The notes: generated from the sequence alone by a model not told the origin. A stretch of DNA of 64,000 nucleotides from JOPF133 sp052144935 (GCA_052144935.1 JBKQPR010000254.1:3074-67073), one strand, 5' to 3'; counted from the stretch's first letter, positions 42,159 through 51,581 are shown. A program made the numbers and translations.

Positions 42159-43520
42159 TCACGCGATGCGCACGGTTTTAATGTTCACGAACTCGCGGAT
42201 GCCGTGAACGCTCAACTCGCGGCCGTAGCCGGAGCGCTTCAGGCCGCCGAAGGGGAGCCGCGCGTCGGAGGCCACCATGCCGTTGATGAACACCATGCCG
42301 GCTTCGATCTCGTCGATGAACCGGCTCTGCTCGGCCGCGTCGCTGGTCCAGGCGCTGGCGCCCAGGCCGAATGCGGTGTCGTTGGCCAGGCGGATGGCGT
42401 CGCCGATGCCGCTCGAGCGCAGCAGCACGGCCACCGGCCCGAATAGCTCTTCGCGGTACGCCGGGGATGCCGTGGGAATATCGGTCAGCACGGTGGGCGC
42501 GTAGTAATTCCCGGGGCGCTCCAGCCGCCTGCCGCCGGTGAGCACCCGCGCGCCCATTTCCACGGACCGCCGCACCTGCTGTTCGAGGCCTTCCAGAATG
42601 GCGGGAGTGGCCAGCGGACCGATCTGGATGCTCTCGTCCAGGGGGTCGCCCACCTTGAGCGCCTCCATGGCGGCCACGAAGCGCGCTTCAAATGCGGGGG
42701 CCACGGAGCGGTCGACGATGAAGCGCTTGGCGGCAATGCAGGATTGGCCGTTGTTGATGGTGCGCGCTTCGGCGGCGGTGCGCGCCGTGCGGTCCAGATC
42801 AGCCGAGGGCATCACGATGAAGGGATCGCTGCCGCCCAGCTCCAGGACCGTTTTCTTGATTTGCCGGCCCGCCTGGCTGGCCACTTGCACGCCGGCCTCC
42901 TCGCTGCCGGTCAGCGATACGGCCTTCACGCGCGGGTCGTCGATCAGCCGGGCGACTTGGTCCGAGCCGATCAGAAGGGTCTGAAAAACGTCCTCGGGGA
43001 AACCGGCGCGGCGGAGGAGCTCCTCGATGACCAGCGCGCATCCGGGCACATTGGAGGCGTGTTTGAGCAGCCCCACATTGCCCGCCATCAGGGCCGGCGC
43101 GGCGAAGCGGAAGACCTGCCAGAACGGAAAATTCCAGGGCATCACCGCCAGCACCGGCCCTAAGGGCTGATAGCGAAGGAAGCTGCGCCCGGCCCCGGCG
43201 TCGATTTCTTCGTCGGCCAGCAGCCGCTCGCCGTTCTGGGCGTAGTAGCGGCAGCCCGTGGCGCACTTGGCGGCTTCGGCGCGCGCCGCCGCGATGGGCT
43301 TGCCCATTTCCAGCGTCATGATGCGTCCGAAACGGTCGCTCTCGGTTTCCAGAATACCGGCGGCGGCCGCCAGCCAGCGGGCCCGATCCGCCAGCGGAGT
43401 GCGGCGATAGGCGTGCCAGGCGGTCAGGGAACGGGCCAGCCGGGCGTCGATTTCGGCGTCCGTCAGGGCGGGGAAAGTGCGCAGGGTTTTGCCGGTGGCC
43501 GGGTTGATCGAGGCAATCAT
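42159..43520 (-). CDS. NAD(P)-dependent aldehyde dehydrogenase (succinate-semialdehyde type)
   Basis: A 453-residue cytoplasmic ALDH. Start ATG 43520 is preceded by GAGGAG at four bases. Catalytic Glu is in LELGGSDPFIV and Cys in NNGQSCIAAKR. The NAD site is PWNFPFWQ and SLTGSEEAGVQ. The C-terminus has GLGASAWTSD and GGLKRSGYGREL. This matches the short SSADH subfamily (GabD/Sad/YneI). It follows ilvD after 22 bases on the same strand, in a region with a duplicated stop-plus-ribosome-site unit. Confidence 0.93.
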   Translation of the reverse strand: MIASINPATGKTLRTFPALTDAEIDARLARSLTAWHAYRRTPLADRARWLAAAAGILETESDRFGRIMTLEMGKPIAAARAEAAKCATGCRYYAQNGERLLADEEIDAGAGRSFLRYQPLGPVLAVMPWNFPFWQVFRFAAPALMAGNVGLLKHASNVPGCALVIEELLRRAGFPEDVFQTLLIGSDQVARLIDDPRVKAVSLTGSEEAGVQVASQAGRQIKKTVLELGGSDPFIVMPSADLDRTARTAAEARTINNGQSCIAAKRFIVDRSVAPAFEARFVAAMEALKVGDPLDESIQIGPLATPAILEGLEQQVRRSVEMGARVLTGGRRLERPGNYYAPTVLTDIPTASPAYREELFGPVAVLLRSSGIGDAIRLANDTAFGLGASAWTSDAAEQSRFIDEIEAGMVFINGMVASDARLPFGGLKRSGYGRELSVHGIREFVNIKTVRIA

Positions 43521-43548
43521 AAACTCCTCTACTGAAACTCCTCTACTG
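43521..43548. repeat. Duplicated 14-base stop/ribosome-site unit between ilvD and the ALDH gene
   Basis: Two exact 14-base copies (43521-43534 and 43535-43548). On the coding strand each reads CAGTAGAGGAGTTT, containing TAG and GAGGAG. The distal copy provides the ilvD stop and the proximal copy the ALDH ribosome site. Confidence 0.8.
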
Positions 43549-45489
43549 AGCGGCGTGGGCGAGCGAGCGGTCAAGCGACAGGCCGGGCGACAGGCCGTTA
43601 GGGTCGCGCACGGCGCCGCGCGTCAGGCCGTTCAAGTCGCGCACAGCGCCGCGCGCCGCGCTGGTGGCCATCAACGCGTAGGCTTCCAGGGTGCGCGAAA
43701 TGGGGCGCACGCGCGAGGCCGGCTTCCAGGCCCGGTCGCCGCGGGCTTCGATGGCCGCGCGCCGCCCGTCCAGCACGGCTTCGCCAACGGCCAGGCGGAT
43801 GGAGCGTTTGGGAATATCGATTTCGATGCGGTCGCCGTCTTCCCCCAGCGCCAGCGCGCCGCCCTCGGCCGATTCCGGCGACACATGGCCGATCGAAAGG
43901 CCGGAAGTGCCGCCCGAAAAACGCCCGTCGGCGACCAGCGCGCACTGCTTGCCGAGGCCCTTGGATTTCAGATAGCTGGTGGGATAGAGCATCTCCTGCA
44001 TGCCCGGCCCGCCCCGGGGGCCTTCGTACCGGATGACGACCGCTTCGCCCGGCTGTACGCGGTCGCCGAGTATGCCTTCCACGGCATCCTCCTGGCTTTC
44101 GAAGACGCGCGCGGGGCCGGCGAAGACCAGGTTGGCGGAGTCCACTCCGGCGGTCTTCACCATGCAGCCATCCCCGGCGAGATTGCCATACAAGACCGCC
44201 AGGCCTCCATCCTTGCTGAAGGCGTGCCCGAGATCGCGAATGGCGCCTTTCTCGCGGTCCAGGTCGGCGGACGGGTAGCGGGAAGCCTGGCTGAACGGTT
44301 CAGTGGTGCGGATGCCGCCTGGCGCGGCGCGGTAGAAGGCGAGCGCGTCGGGATCGCCGGCGGCGCGCAGGGCGTCCCGCTGACGTGGGCGTAAGTCCCA
44401 ATGCTCGATGGCGTCGCCGAGGCTGGGCGAATGCACCGTGTAGACGTCGCGGTGGAGCAGCCCGCCGCGGTCGAGCTCCGCCAGAATGCCGAACACGGCC
44501 CCGGCGCGATGCACATCTTCCACATGCACAGTGGCCGAGGACGGCGCCACTTTGCAAATGTTGGGCACGCGGCGGGAGAGGCGGTCGATATCCTGCATGG
44601 TGAACGGCACGCCGGCTTCCTCGGCCGCCGCCAGCAGGTGCAGCACCGTGTTGGTGGAACCGCCCATGGCGATATCCAGCGTCATGGCGTTTTCGAACGC
44701 CTGCATGGTGGCGATGGAGCGCGGCAGCACCGTGGCATCGTCGCCTTCGTAGTAGCGCCGCACCAGTTCGACGATGCGCGCGCCGGCCTCCAGGAACAGC
44801 CGTTTACGGTCGGCGTGGGTGGCCACCAGGGTGCCGTTTCCAGGAAGCGCCAGGCCCAGAGCCTCTATCAGGCAGTTCATCGAATTGGCGGTGAACATGC
44901 CGGAGCAGGAGCCGCAGGTGGGACAGGCGGAACGCCCCATTTCGGCGGTGTCGCGGTCGCTCACGCGCGGGTCGGCTGCGGCCACCATGGCGTCGATCAG
45001 GTCCACCGGGCGCACCGTGTCTCCGTGCATGGCCTGGCCGGCTTCCATGGGGCCGCCCGAAACAAAAATCGCCGGAATGTTCAGGCGCAGCGCGGCCATC
45101 AGCATGCCGGGCGTGATCTTGTCGCAGTTGGAGATGCACAGCAGGGCGTCGGCGCAGTGGGCGTTGGCCATGTACTCGACGCTGTCGGCGATCAGCTCGC
45201 GCGAAGGCAGGCTGTAGAGCATGCCGCCGTGTCCCATGGCGATGCCGTCATCCACCGCGATGGTGTTGAACTCCTTGGCGACGCCGCCGGAGCGTTCGAT
45301 CTCGCGGGCCACCAGTTGGCGCAGGTCCTTCAGGTGGACGTGGCCCGGCACGAACTGGGTAAAGGAATTGGCCACCGCCACGATGGGCTTGCCGGAATCG
45401 CCATCCTTCATCCCGGTGGCGCGCCAGAGACTGCGCGCGCCGGCCATGTTGCGGCCGTGGGTGGTGGTGCGGGAGCGGTAGACAGGCAT
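43543..45489 (-). CDS. ilvD: Dihydroxy-acid dehydratase
   Basis: Fe-S dehydratase of branched-chain amino acid synthesis, 648 residues. Cluster and active-site segments: SNCDKITPGMLMAALRLNIP, GRSACPTCGSCSGMFTANSM and the C-terminal GRFSGGTSGLSIGHVSPE. The family normally ends soon after SAARGAVRD. Here a tail of about 30 residues follows (RGAVRD/PNGL repeats), encoded by an imperfect 33-base tandem DNA repeat at about 43580-43655. It is therefore likely a recent extension of no catalytic importance. First gene of a pair with the aldehyde dehydrogenase. No ilvBHC nearby. Confidence 0.95.
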   Translation of the reverse strand: MPVYRSRTTTHGRNMAGARSLWRATGMKDGDSGKPIVAVANSFTQFVPGHVHLKDLRQLVAREIERSGGVAKEFNTIAVDDGIAMGHGGMLYSLPSRELIADSVEYMANAHCADALLCISNCDKITPGMLMAALRLNIPAIFVSGGPMEAGQAMHGDTVRPVDLIDAMVAAADPRVSDRDTAEMGRSACPTCGSCSGMFTANSMNCLIEALGLALPGNGTLVATHADRKRLFLEAGARIVELVRRYYEGDDATVLPRSIATMQAFENAMTLDIAMGGSTNTVLHLLAAAEEAGVPFTMQDIDRLSRRVPNICKVAPSSATVHVEDVHRAGAVFGILAELDRGGLLHRDVYTVHSPSLGDAIEHWDLRPRQRDALRAAGDPDALAFYRAAPGGIRTTEPFSQASRYPSADLDREKGAIRDLGHAFSKDGGLAVLYGNLAGDGCMVKTAGVDSANLVFAGPARVFESQEDAVEGILGDRVQPGEAVVIRYEGPRGGPGMQEMLYPTSYLKSKGLGKQCALVADGRFSGGTSGLSIGHVSPESAEGGALALGEDGDRIEIDIPKRSIRLAVGEAVLDGRRAAIEARGDRAWKPASRVRPISRTLEAYALMATSAARGAVRDLNGLTRGAVRDPNGLSPGLSLDRSLAHAAQ

Positions 45490-45570
45490 GGGTTTATTTT
45501 CCTACGATAGCAGGGCGGCGCGGGGGAGCGGCGGCGCGTTATTCTATAGCAGTTCCCAGCGGAGGTTCGT

Positions 45571-46386
45571 GTGAAAGCAACGTGCATCTGCCTGTTCGGC
45601 GCAGCCGGATTCGTCCTGCTCGGTCAGTCGCGGCCGGCGACCGCGCCGCTGGCGTTCGAGGTCGCCTCGGTGAAGCCCAGCGTCTCCGGAAATAACGGAG
45701 TCCGGGGAGGCTGCCATGGGATCGATTCCACGTACACTGCCAGGCAACAAGCGGAAGCGCCACCGCTCGGGCGATGCGTGATCACGGACGGACGCCTCAG
45801 CCATTTGATCGCCATCGCCTGGAGCTTGGGTTCTATGCTGTCGCTCAAGAGCGGTCCGGAGTGGATCGCCGGTGGAGTCGAGCGGTTCAACGTGGAGGCG
45901 AAATCGGAGGACCCCACCAAAACGACCGAGCAACAACTCCTCACCATGCTCCAGAACCTGCTGGTGGACCGGTTCCAACTGAAGTATCACCGCGAAACGG
46001 CGGAAAAGCCGGGATTCGCGTTGCTGGTGGGTAAGAACGGATCAAAGCTCCAGGAATCGAAAAGCGAGGAAACGCGGATGGCATTCAGCGGTCCCGACGG
46101 CGCCGCGATGCTCAAACCAGGGCCGGGCCAGCCCATCTCCATGAAGGCTCGCAAGGTTTCGATGGCGATGCTAGTCAGTGTCCTTTCCGGAATCGGAGGG
46201 CATGGCCAGGGAGTAGACAAAACCGGACTCCAGGGCGAGTACGATTTCACGCTGTCGTGGGACGAGGACGCCGGCCCGTCGCTCTCTACGGCGCTCGGCC
46301 AGCAACTGGGGCTTCGTTTAGAGTCGCAGAAGGTGCCGACATCCTACTTCGTGGTCGATTCCGCGCAAAGGCCCAGCGCGAATTGA
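45571..46386 (+). CDS. TIGR03435 family secreted protein (Solibacter paralogous family)
   Basis: A 271-residue protein, GTG start preceded by GGAGG at five bases. Signal peptide about 1-20. Mature protein opens with FEVASVKPS, the hallmark of TIGR03435. It continues with LLVDRFQLKYHRETAEKPGF, then DKTGLQGEYDFTLSW, all conserved in this family, which is strongly expanded in Solibacter-type genomes. Function unknown; often found beside M56/BlaR-type sensors, none here. Useful as a taxonomic pointer. Confidence 0.92.
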   Translation: MKATCICLFGAAGFVLLGQSRPATAPLAFEVASVKPSVSGNNGVRGGCHGIDSTYTARQQAEAPPLGRCVITDGRLSHLIAIAWSLGSMLSLKSGPEWIAGGVERFNVEAKSEDPTKTTEQQLLTMLQNLLVDRFQLKYHRETAEKPGFALLVGKNGSKLQESKSEETRMAFSGPDGAAMLKPGPGQPISMKARKVSMAMLVSVLSGIGGHGQGVDKTGLQGEYDFTLSWDEDAGPSLSTALGQQLGLRLESQKVPTSYFVVDSAQRPSAN

Positions 46387-46473
46387 GGGCCTCTCGGGAA
46401 CGCGAAGCCGCCGGGACGCGAGCCGGTGTCGGTTAAACCTTGCCCACCGCCGGCACCAGGCGCTTCGGGACCC

Positions 46474-46857
46474 CTATAAACCAAGCGTCTCCTCAAACCG
46501 GTAAGCGGCAAGAGTCTCAGCAAAATATTCCATAGCCCGCTCTCTGGCGCGCTTGGAAACGGGTATAGCGCGGCCGCTCCGCAACCGTTTTCCAATCTCG
46601 ACAACTGTTCCAGGTTCGACCGCTTCGGCGAACTCCAGAACATGATGGCCGATTTCGTGATAGAGGCGGCGTTCGATCGCCTCCACCAGATCGCGGCCAG
46701 CCTCCGAGACCGACTTCAATTCTTCGGAAATGAACTCGCGACCGTAGGATGATGGTGCCCGCTGTGCGTGGATGGTAATATCCGCCGTCGACGGATCGTA
46801 GGAGCCGTTCCACTCCGGATTCGGCAATCTGCCCGAAACCCAGTTTTCCGAGCTCAT
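46474..46857 (-). CDS. Small zincin-like protein with HExGHH motif
   Basis: A 127-residue protein. LYHEIGHHVLEF near residue 68 is a metallopeptidase zinc motif (HExxH plus a further His), and EYFAETLAAYRF near the C-terminus could supply the third ligand. The layout resembles the zincin-like domain attached to some phage Mu-F-like head proteins, here alone. ATG follows GGAAAGG closely. Another frame over the same DNA (46517-47056) is open but has no motif. A truncated remnant of a larger protein is possible. Confidence 0.6.
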   Translation of the reverse strand: MSSENWVSGRLPNPEWNGSYDPSTADITIHAQRAPSSYGREFISEELKSVSEAGRDLVEAIERRLYHEIGHHVLEFAEAVEPGTVVEIGKRLRSGRAIPVSKRARERAMEYFAETLAAYRFEETLGL

Positions 46858-47180
46858 TCCTTTCCAGAAATGCGACCAACCTGGGGTCGCCGCGCAAGGC
46901 TCCGCAGAACCTCTCGGGTCGGCTCCTCAGGCAAGGAGGAACAGAAGCTCCGTACATGCGTGCCTGCCGCAAGGGGCGACTGTCCAGTCCGGCCCCCTCA
47001 CTGGATCCATGAAAGGAACCGATCGTAACACCTTCACCAATCGCGCCGCGCACCATAGCCGGCCGGATTGACCAAGCTGCGCTGGTGGTGGAGCGCCGTT
47101 TCTCGTGAGTCGGACAGGAGCCCCGGCGCCGATCCGTTATACAATGAGAAGAAGCCTCCCCAAGGTAGTTCTTTCACGCG
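46858..47180. other. Gene-free divergent tract
   Basis: About 320 bases upstream of both the zincin-like gene and the SNF2 helicase. No supported ORF. It may hold eroded 5' sequence of the zincin-like gene and the helicase promoter; no clear boxes were found. Confidence 0.4.
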
Positions 47181-50100
47181 ATGAACCTGGCCAGTCTTCT
47201 GTCCGACGATTTTGAGTCCACCGTCCGCAACCGCGGCAAGATCTACTACTGGCAAAGCCGCGTGCGCATCCGGCACGGAACCGATCGCGAGGTGCAGGCC
47301 AGCGTCCGTGGTTCGCGGACTTACGATGTCAACCTGGATTGGGCCGACGGCACGCTCAGCCTCGATTGCGACTGCGAGTATTACGATTCCGTGGGTCCCT
47401 GCAAGCACCTCTGGGCCACCATTCTGGCCGCCGATGCCAAGGGCTACCTGGCGGAGGCCAAGTCCGGGGGAAAACTGTACGCGGACTACAGCGAGAGTGA
47501 CGGGCACCGCGACTTCGACCTGGACGGCGATGAAGCGGACCGAGAGGAGTTCGCATTGCACACGGGGCCGCGGCCGCGGTCGGTGGTTCCCCAGCCGGCG
47601 CCCAAGGGTCCCGCCTGGATGGCCGATCTCAGCCGGATTGCCAGCCGCTCCCTGATGGTGGAGACCCCCGAAACGTGGCCGGCCAAACGCGAGATCCTCT
47701 ACGTGGTGGACGGGAACGCCAGCAAGGCCTCGGGTGACCTGGTGATGGGGCTGGGATCGCACGACCGCAAAGCCGACGGCGGTTGGACGCATTTCGCCTT
47801 CCTCACGTTGAAGCGTCAGCAGATTCCCCATTTGCCCCCGCCCGACCGGGAAATCGTGGCAGCGCTGGCGGGCGGAACGGAGCATCACAACTGGGATTAC
47901 GAAAACTACTCCCCGGTCGCCCCCTCGCGCCGGGTGGCCTACCCGTTAGCCGCGAACCTGTTGCCTCAGGCTGTGCGAACCGGGCGCTGCTATCTGGGCA
48001 CGCCTGCGGAATCGGGCGGCTCCTCCCCGCTCTCCTGGGACGAAGGCGGCCCCTGGCAGTTCCGGCTGGCGATGCGCCGCGGAAAGCGCGACCGCTGGAT
48101 GGTGACCGGGCAGTTTGCGCGCGGCGAGGAGCGCATGGATGTGGCGGAGCCGGCGCTGGTGCTGCCCGGCGGCTTTGTATTTACCCGCGAGCGCGCGGCG
48201 GCGCTGGCCGCGGACACCGCCTTCGCATGGCTGGCCCATTTCCGCGAAGGTTCCAACATTGAAGCTCCCGAACCGGATGGCGACGCCCTGCTGGCGGCGC
48301 TGCTGGGCGCCGCGGGAGCGCCTGAGGTGGAGGTCCCCGAGGAGTTGCGCTTCGAAGAGGTGCAGCCCGCCCCGCGGCCGGCTCTGCGCATTCGCGCCAA
48401 CATTCAAGGGGGCCCCGCCGGAAAACTGGCGGGCGATCTATCGTTCGATTACGAGGGCCGCGCTGTCGAGGCCGACGAAAAATCCCGCGGGTTCTTCGAT
48501 TCCGCGGCGCGGCGGTTCGTGCGCCGCAATCCGCCGGCGGAAGCGGCCGCCAAGAGCCTGCTGGAGAGCGCCGGGCTGCGGTATCGATGCTGGGGCTACA
48601 ACTACACTAACGCCGCCTGGGAGATCGTCCCCAGCAAACTGCCGCGGCTGGTGCGGACCTTGGTGGAAGCCGGCTGGCACATCGAGGCCGACGGCAAAAT
48701 CTTCCGGCGGCCGGGCGCGTTCCGCATGGGCGTGTCGAGCGGCGTGGATTGGTTTGAACTCCACGGCGATGTGGAGTACGGCGAGACGTCGGCGAAACTG
48801 CCCGCGCTGCTGGAGGCCGTGCGGCGCGGCGACAGCATGGTGCGGCTGGACGACGGCACTTACGGAGTGCTGCCGGAGGAGTGGCTCAAGCGCATCGGGA
48901 CGCTGGCGGGGATGGGAGAGGCGCAGGACGGCCACATGCGTTTCCGCCGCAGCCAGGCCGGCCTGCTGGATGCCCTGCTGGCGGCCCAGCCGGAAGCCAC
49001 CTGCGACGAAACCTTCACCCGCATGCGGCAGGAGATGCGCGCCTTTGCGGGCATCGAAGCCGCCCTTCAGCCGGTGGGATTCGTGGGCCAGCTTCGCGAC
49101 TACCAGCGCGAGGGCCTCGGCTGGATGGAGTTTCTGCGGCGCTTCGCCTTTGGCGGCTGCCTGGCCGACGACATGGGCGTGGGCAAAACCGCGCAGGTGC
49201 TGGCGCTCTTCGAAACCCGCCGCGAATTGCGCGCCGGCGGGCAGCCGGTGGCTCCCTCGCTGGTGGTGGTGCCGCGCTCCCTGGTGTTCAACTGGAAGCA
49301 AGAATCCGAGCGCTTCACCCCGCAGTTGCGCGTGCTGGATTACACCGGCCTGGCGCGCGAAGGGGCCGATTTCGCCGGCTACGACGTGGTGGTCACCACC
49401 TACGGCACGCTGCGCCGCGACGCCGTGCGCCTGAAGGACGTGGAGTTCGATTACGTGGTGCTCGACGAATCCCAGGCCATCAAGAATGCGGGCACCGAAT
49501 CGGCCAAGGCGGTGCGCCTGCTGCGCGGAAACCATCGCCTGGCCCTGAGCGGCACGCCGGTGGAAAATCACCTGGGTGAGTTGTGGTCGCTGTTCGAGTT
49601 TCTCAACCCCGGCATGTTGGGCGCCGCCAGCGTGTTCAAGCTGGCCGGGGCGGCCGCCCGCAATCCCGACGAAGAGACGCGCGCGCTGCTGGCCCACGCG
49701 CTGCGGCCCTTCATCCTGCGGCGCACCAAGGAGCAGGTGGCCCGCGAGCTTCCGGCCAAGACCGAGCAGACCGTGTATTGCGAAATGGCGCCGGCGCAGC
49801 GGCGGCTCTACAACGAGCTCAAGCAGCACTACCGGCAGTCTCTGCTGGGGCGGATCGAGAGGGAGGGGATGGCGAAATCCAAGATCCAGGTTCTGGAAGC
49901 TCTGCTGCGCCTGCGCCAGGCCGCCTGCCATCCCGGCCTGCTGGACCAGAGGCGCCTGGCCGAGCCCAGCGCCAAGCTGGACGTGCTGCTGGAGCAATTG
50001 GAGGAAGTGATCGGCTCGGGGCACAAGGCGCTGGTGTTCTCGCAGTTCACCAGCTTTTTGGCGATTGTGCGCCACCGCCTGGAGGCCGCCGGCATGGTCT

Positions 50101-50474
50101 ACGAATACCTGGATGGCGCCACGCGAGACCGGCAGGAGCGCGTGGAGCGCTTCCAGAACGATCCGGATTGCCCGCTCTTTCTGATCAGCTTGAAAGCCGG
50201 CGGCCTGGGCCTGAATCTGACCGCCGCGGGGTACGTCTTCCTGCTGGACCCCTGGTGGAATCCGGCGGTGGAAGCGCAGGCGGTGGACCGCGCCCACCGC
50301 ATCGGCCAGACCCGCCAGGTGTTCGCCTACCGGCTGATCGCCAAAGACACGGTGGAGGAGAAGGTGCTGGAACTGCAGAAGAGCAAGCGCGACCTGGCCG
50401 CCGCCATCATCGGCGAAGACAACAGCCTGATCCGCGATCTGCACCGGGAAGATCTGGAACTGCTGCTGTCGTGA
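47181..50474 (+). CDS. SWIM-domain SNF2-family DEAD/DEAH helicase
   Basis: Large ATPase of 1097 residues. Near residues 60-75 is a SWIM zinc finger (CDCEYYDSVGPCKHLW, CxC...CxH). A poorly conserved middle region of about 500 residues follows. The SNF2 motor begins near residue 635 (LRDYQREGLGWMEFL). Motif I DDMGVGKT is near 661, motif II LDESQAIKN near 762 (DESQ instead of DEAH), motif III ALSGTPVENH, and the C-terminal lobe has VFSQFTSFL, SLKAGGLGLNL and RAHRIGQTRQV. This is the HepA/RapA-related bacterial Snf2 type, acting on DNA-protein or RNA polymerase complexes. It is solitary, with no visible defence partner genes. Confidence 0.93.
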   Translation: MNLASLLSDDFESTVRNRGKIYYWQSRVRIRHGTDREVQASVRGSRTYDVNLDWADGTLSLDCDCEYYDSVGPCKHLWATILAADAKGYLAEAKSGGKLYADYSESDGHRDFDLDGDEADREEFALHTGPRPRSVVPQPAPKGPAWMADLSRIASRSLMVETPETWPAKREILYVVDGNASKASGDLVMGLGSHDRKADGGWTHFAFLTLKRQQIPHLPPPDREIVAALAGGTEHHNWDYENYSPVAPSRRVAYPLAANLLPQAVRTGRCYLGTPAESGGSSPLSWDEGGPWQFRLAMRRGKRDRWMVTGQFARGEERMDVAEPALVLPGGFVFTRERAAALAADTAFAWLAHFREGSNIEAPEPDGDALLAALLGAAGAPEVEVPEELRFEEVQPAPRPALRIRANIQGGPAGKLAGDLSFDYEGRAVEADEKSRGFFDSAARRFVRRNPPAEAAAKSLLESAGLRYRCWGYNYTNAAWEIVPSKLPRLVRTLVEAGWHIEADGKIFRRPGAFRMGVSSGVDWFELHGDVEYGETSAKLPALLEAVRRGDSMVRLDDGTYGVLPEEWLKRIGTLAGMGEAQDGHMRFRRSQAGLLDALLAAQPEATCDETFTRMRQEMRAFAGIEAALQPVGFVGQLRDYQREGLGWMEFLRRFAFGGCLADDMGVGKTAQVLALFETRRELRAGGQPVAPSLVVVPRSLVFNWKQESERFTPQLRVLDYTGLAREGADFAGYDVVVTTYGTLRRDAVRLKDVEFDYVVLDESQAIKNAGTESAKAVRLLRGNHRLALSGTPVENHLGELWSLFEFLNPGMLGAASVFKLAGAAARNPDEETRALLAHALRPFILRRTKEQVARELPAKTEQTVYCEMAPAQRRLYNELKQHYRQSLLGRIEREGMAKSKIQVLEALLRLRQAACHPGLLDQRRLAEPSAKLDVLLEQLEEVIGSGHKALVFSQFTSFLAIVRHRLEAAGMVYEYLDGATRDRQERVERFQNDPDCPLFLISLKAGGLGLNLTAAGYVFLLDPWWNPAVEAQAVDRAHRIGQTRQVFAYRLIAKDTVEEKVLELQKSKRDLAAAIIGEDNSLIRDLHREDLELLLS

Positions 50475-50862
50475 GGGGGGAGGTTGGGGGCGGGCCGGGC
50501 CTGGTCCGGGGGCTTCGGTTATCAGCCGGTCCTCTGAGACCCTTGCGGATGGCCTGCTTGAGCACGGTTCGGTAGCCGACGCCGGTCTTTTCGACGATTC
50601 GTTGCGCCTGTTCGAGATCGGCGATCGGGACACGAATGGAGATGGAGCGAGTCGCGTTCAGCTTGGCCTGTTCCATGAGCTGTTCCAGCACTTTCGGATC
50701 GGTCTTGGCGATTTTCGATCCGGTCGAGCGAATCAGCGTCCCGTCCTGAAGCGCGCGAGCAAACTCGCGTTGTGTTTGCCGGCGGCCTGGCGGGGTTGCT
50801 TACCAGGCGGCCTCATCGGCTTCGGACTTGAACTTCCGGGCGTCAGTCGATCTGCGGGGCAT
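50407..50862 (-). pseudogene. CopG/BrnA-like antitoxin with an internal stop codon
   Basis: A perfect AGGAGG ribosome site precedes ATG 50862. The reading frame gives MPRRSTDARKFKSEADEAAW, then TAA at codon 21 (50800-50802), and continues in frame with GRRQTQREFARALQDGTLIR, KIAKTDPKVLEQLMEQ and the ribbon-helix-helix region ATRSISIRVPIADLEQAQRI. The family normally has an aromatic residue where TAA stands. The 3' part runs without its own stop into the helicase gene's 3' end. Nonsense-broken antitoxin; an internal restart at 50691 could still give the DNA-binding part. Confidence 0.75.
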
Positions 50863-50939
50863 AATTCCTCCTGTCGGTCGCGTTCATTTGGTAAGCGGTG
50901 ACGACGCGGAAGAGCCGCAAGAACTGCCGGGCAAACCGG

Positions 50940-51191
50940 TCGTCTGCGCGCGGCTCAACCCCGTCATCTTGGATAGGTGCGCCGCACCAATCCCCGTCCG
51001 CTGCGCTTCAATTCCTGGTAGCGAACCTGTCGCAGCACCTGGCTCACCCAGCCGTATACCTCCTCTCGATGCCGGCCCTTAAACTCCACGGCCTCGCCGG
51101 CCTCCCCAAATGCCCGGATCTGCTCCAGGCTCAATCGCTCTCCTGCCTGCATTTTGATGATCAATATGACCGATCGCTCCTCCAGGCTCAT
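50940..51191 (-). pseudogene. N-terminal fragment of a transposase
   Basis: From ATG 51191: MSLEERSVILIIKMQAGERL, SLEQIRAFGEAGEAVEFKGR and HREEVYGWVSQVLRQVRYQE, then GRGLVRR. The frame then breaks near 50972 and resumes as LSKMTGLSRAQT in another frame before degenerating. I recognise this as the start of an integrase-type insertion-sequence transposase widespread in Acidobacteriota. No catalytic DDE region remains. Confidence 0.6.
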
Positions 51192-51207
51192 CTTGCATGA
51201 GACAAGA

Positions 51208-51440
51208 CTAGCCAACGTCAGCTCCGCCGGTCCCGGTGACGGTATAGGTCCCGGGGACCAGAAATGTTCCCGTCGCATTGAACTCGGCGAACCTTCCGGA
51301 GTTCACCGGTATCGTCGCGCTCCCCTTCGGTCCCGTCAGGGTGAAATTGGAACCGGTATCGACGAGATTTCCACCAGTGATCGGAATATTAAAACTCGCG
51401 TTGAGATTGCTGTAGACGATGCAGGCGCCGGGTGGCTGGT
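51208..51440 (-). pseudogene. Fragment of a beta-rich surface or secreted protein
   Basis: Minus-strand frame reads IVYSNLNASFNIPITGGNLV, DTGSNFTLTGPKGSATIPVN and GTFLVPGTYTVTGTGGADVG, low-charge Gly/Thr-rich beta sequence typical of secreted repeats. It ends next to the transposase fragment and is overlapped on its other side by the plus-strand remnant at 51400, so both gene ends are missing. Confidence 0.4.
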
Positions 51441-51578
51441 CATCAAGCCAGAAGAAGCCCAAAAACGGAAGCTGGAAGAGATGGTCGAAAGGCTCCAATC
51501 CGAACCGGATGACGCCAAAGCCCACCAGCAGTGGAACAGATCGAGAAGGTGATTTTTGGCGTGGACTATCCGCAGTAG
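51400..51578 (+). pseudogene. Frameshifted 3' remnant of a small conserved gene
   Basis: Frame 1 gives DDAGAGWLVIKPEEAQKRKL and EEMVERLQSEPDDAKAHQQW. After a one-base shift near 51532 the neighbouring frame gives EQIEKVIFGVDYPQ and stops at 51578, four bases before the next ATG. Charge pattern and helix continue smoothly across the shift, so this was one helical protein. Family not identified. Confidence 0.5.
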
Positions 51579-51581
51579 CCC

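Noticed and set aside
46517..47056. Alternative minus-strand frame over the zincin-like gene
   Set aside because: Has no motif, while the overlapping frame carries HEIGHH and a ribosome site.
48438..50633. 731-codon minus-strand frame opposite the SNF2 helicase
   Set aside because: Antisense shadow without domains.
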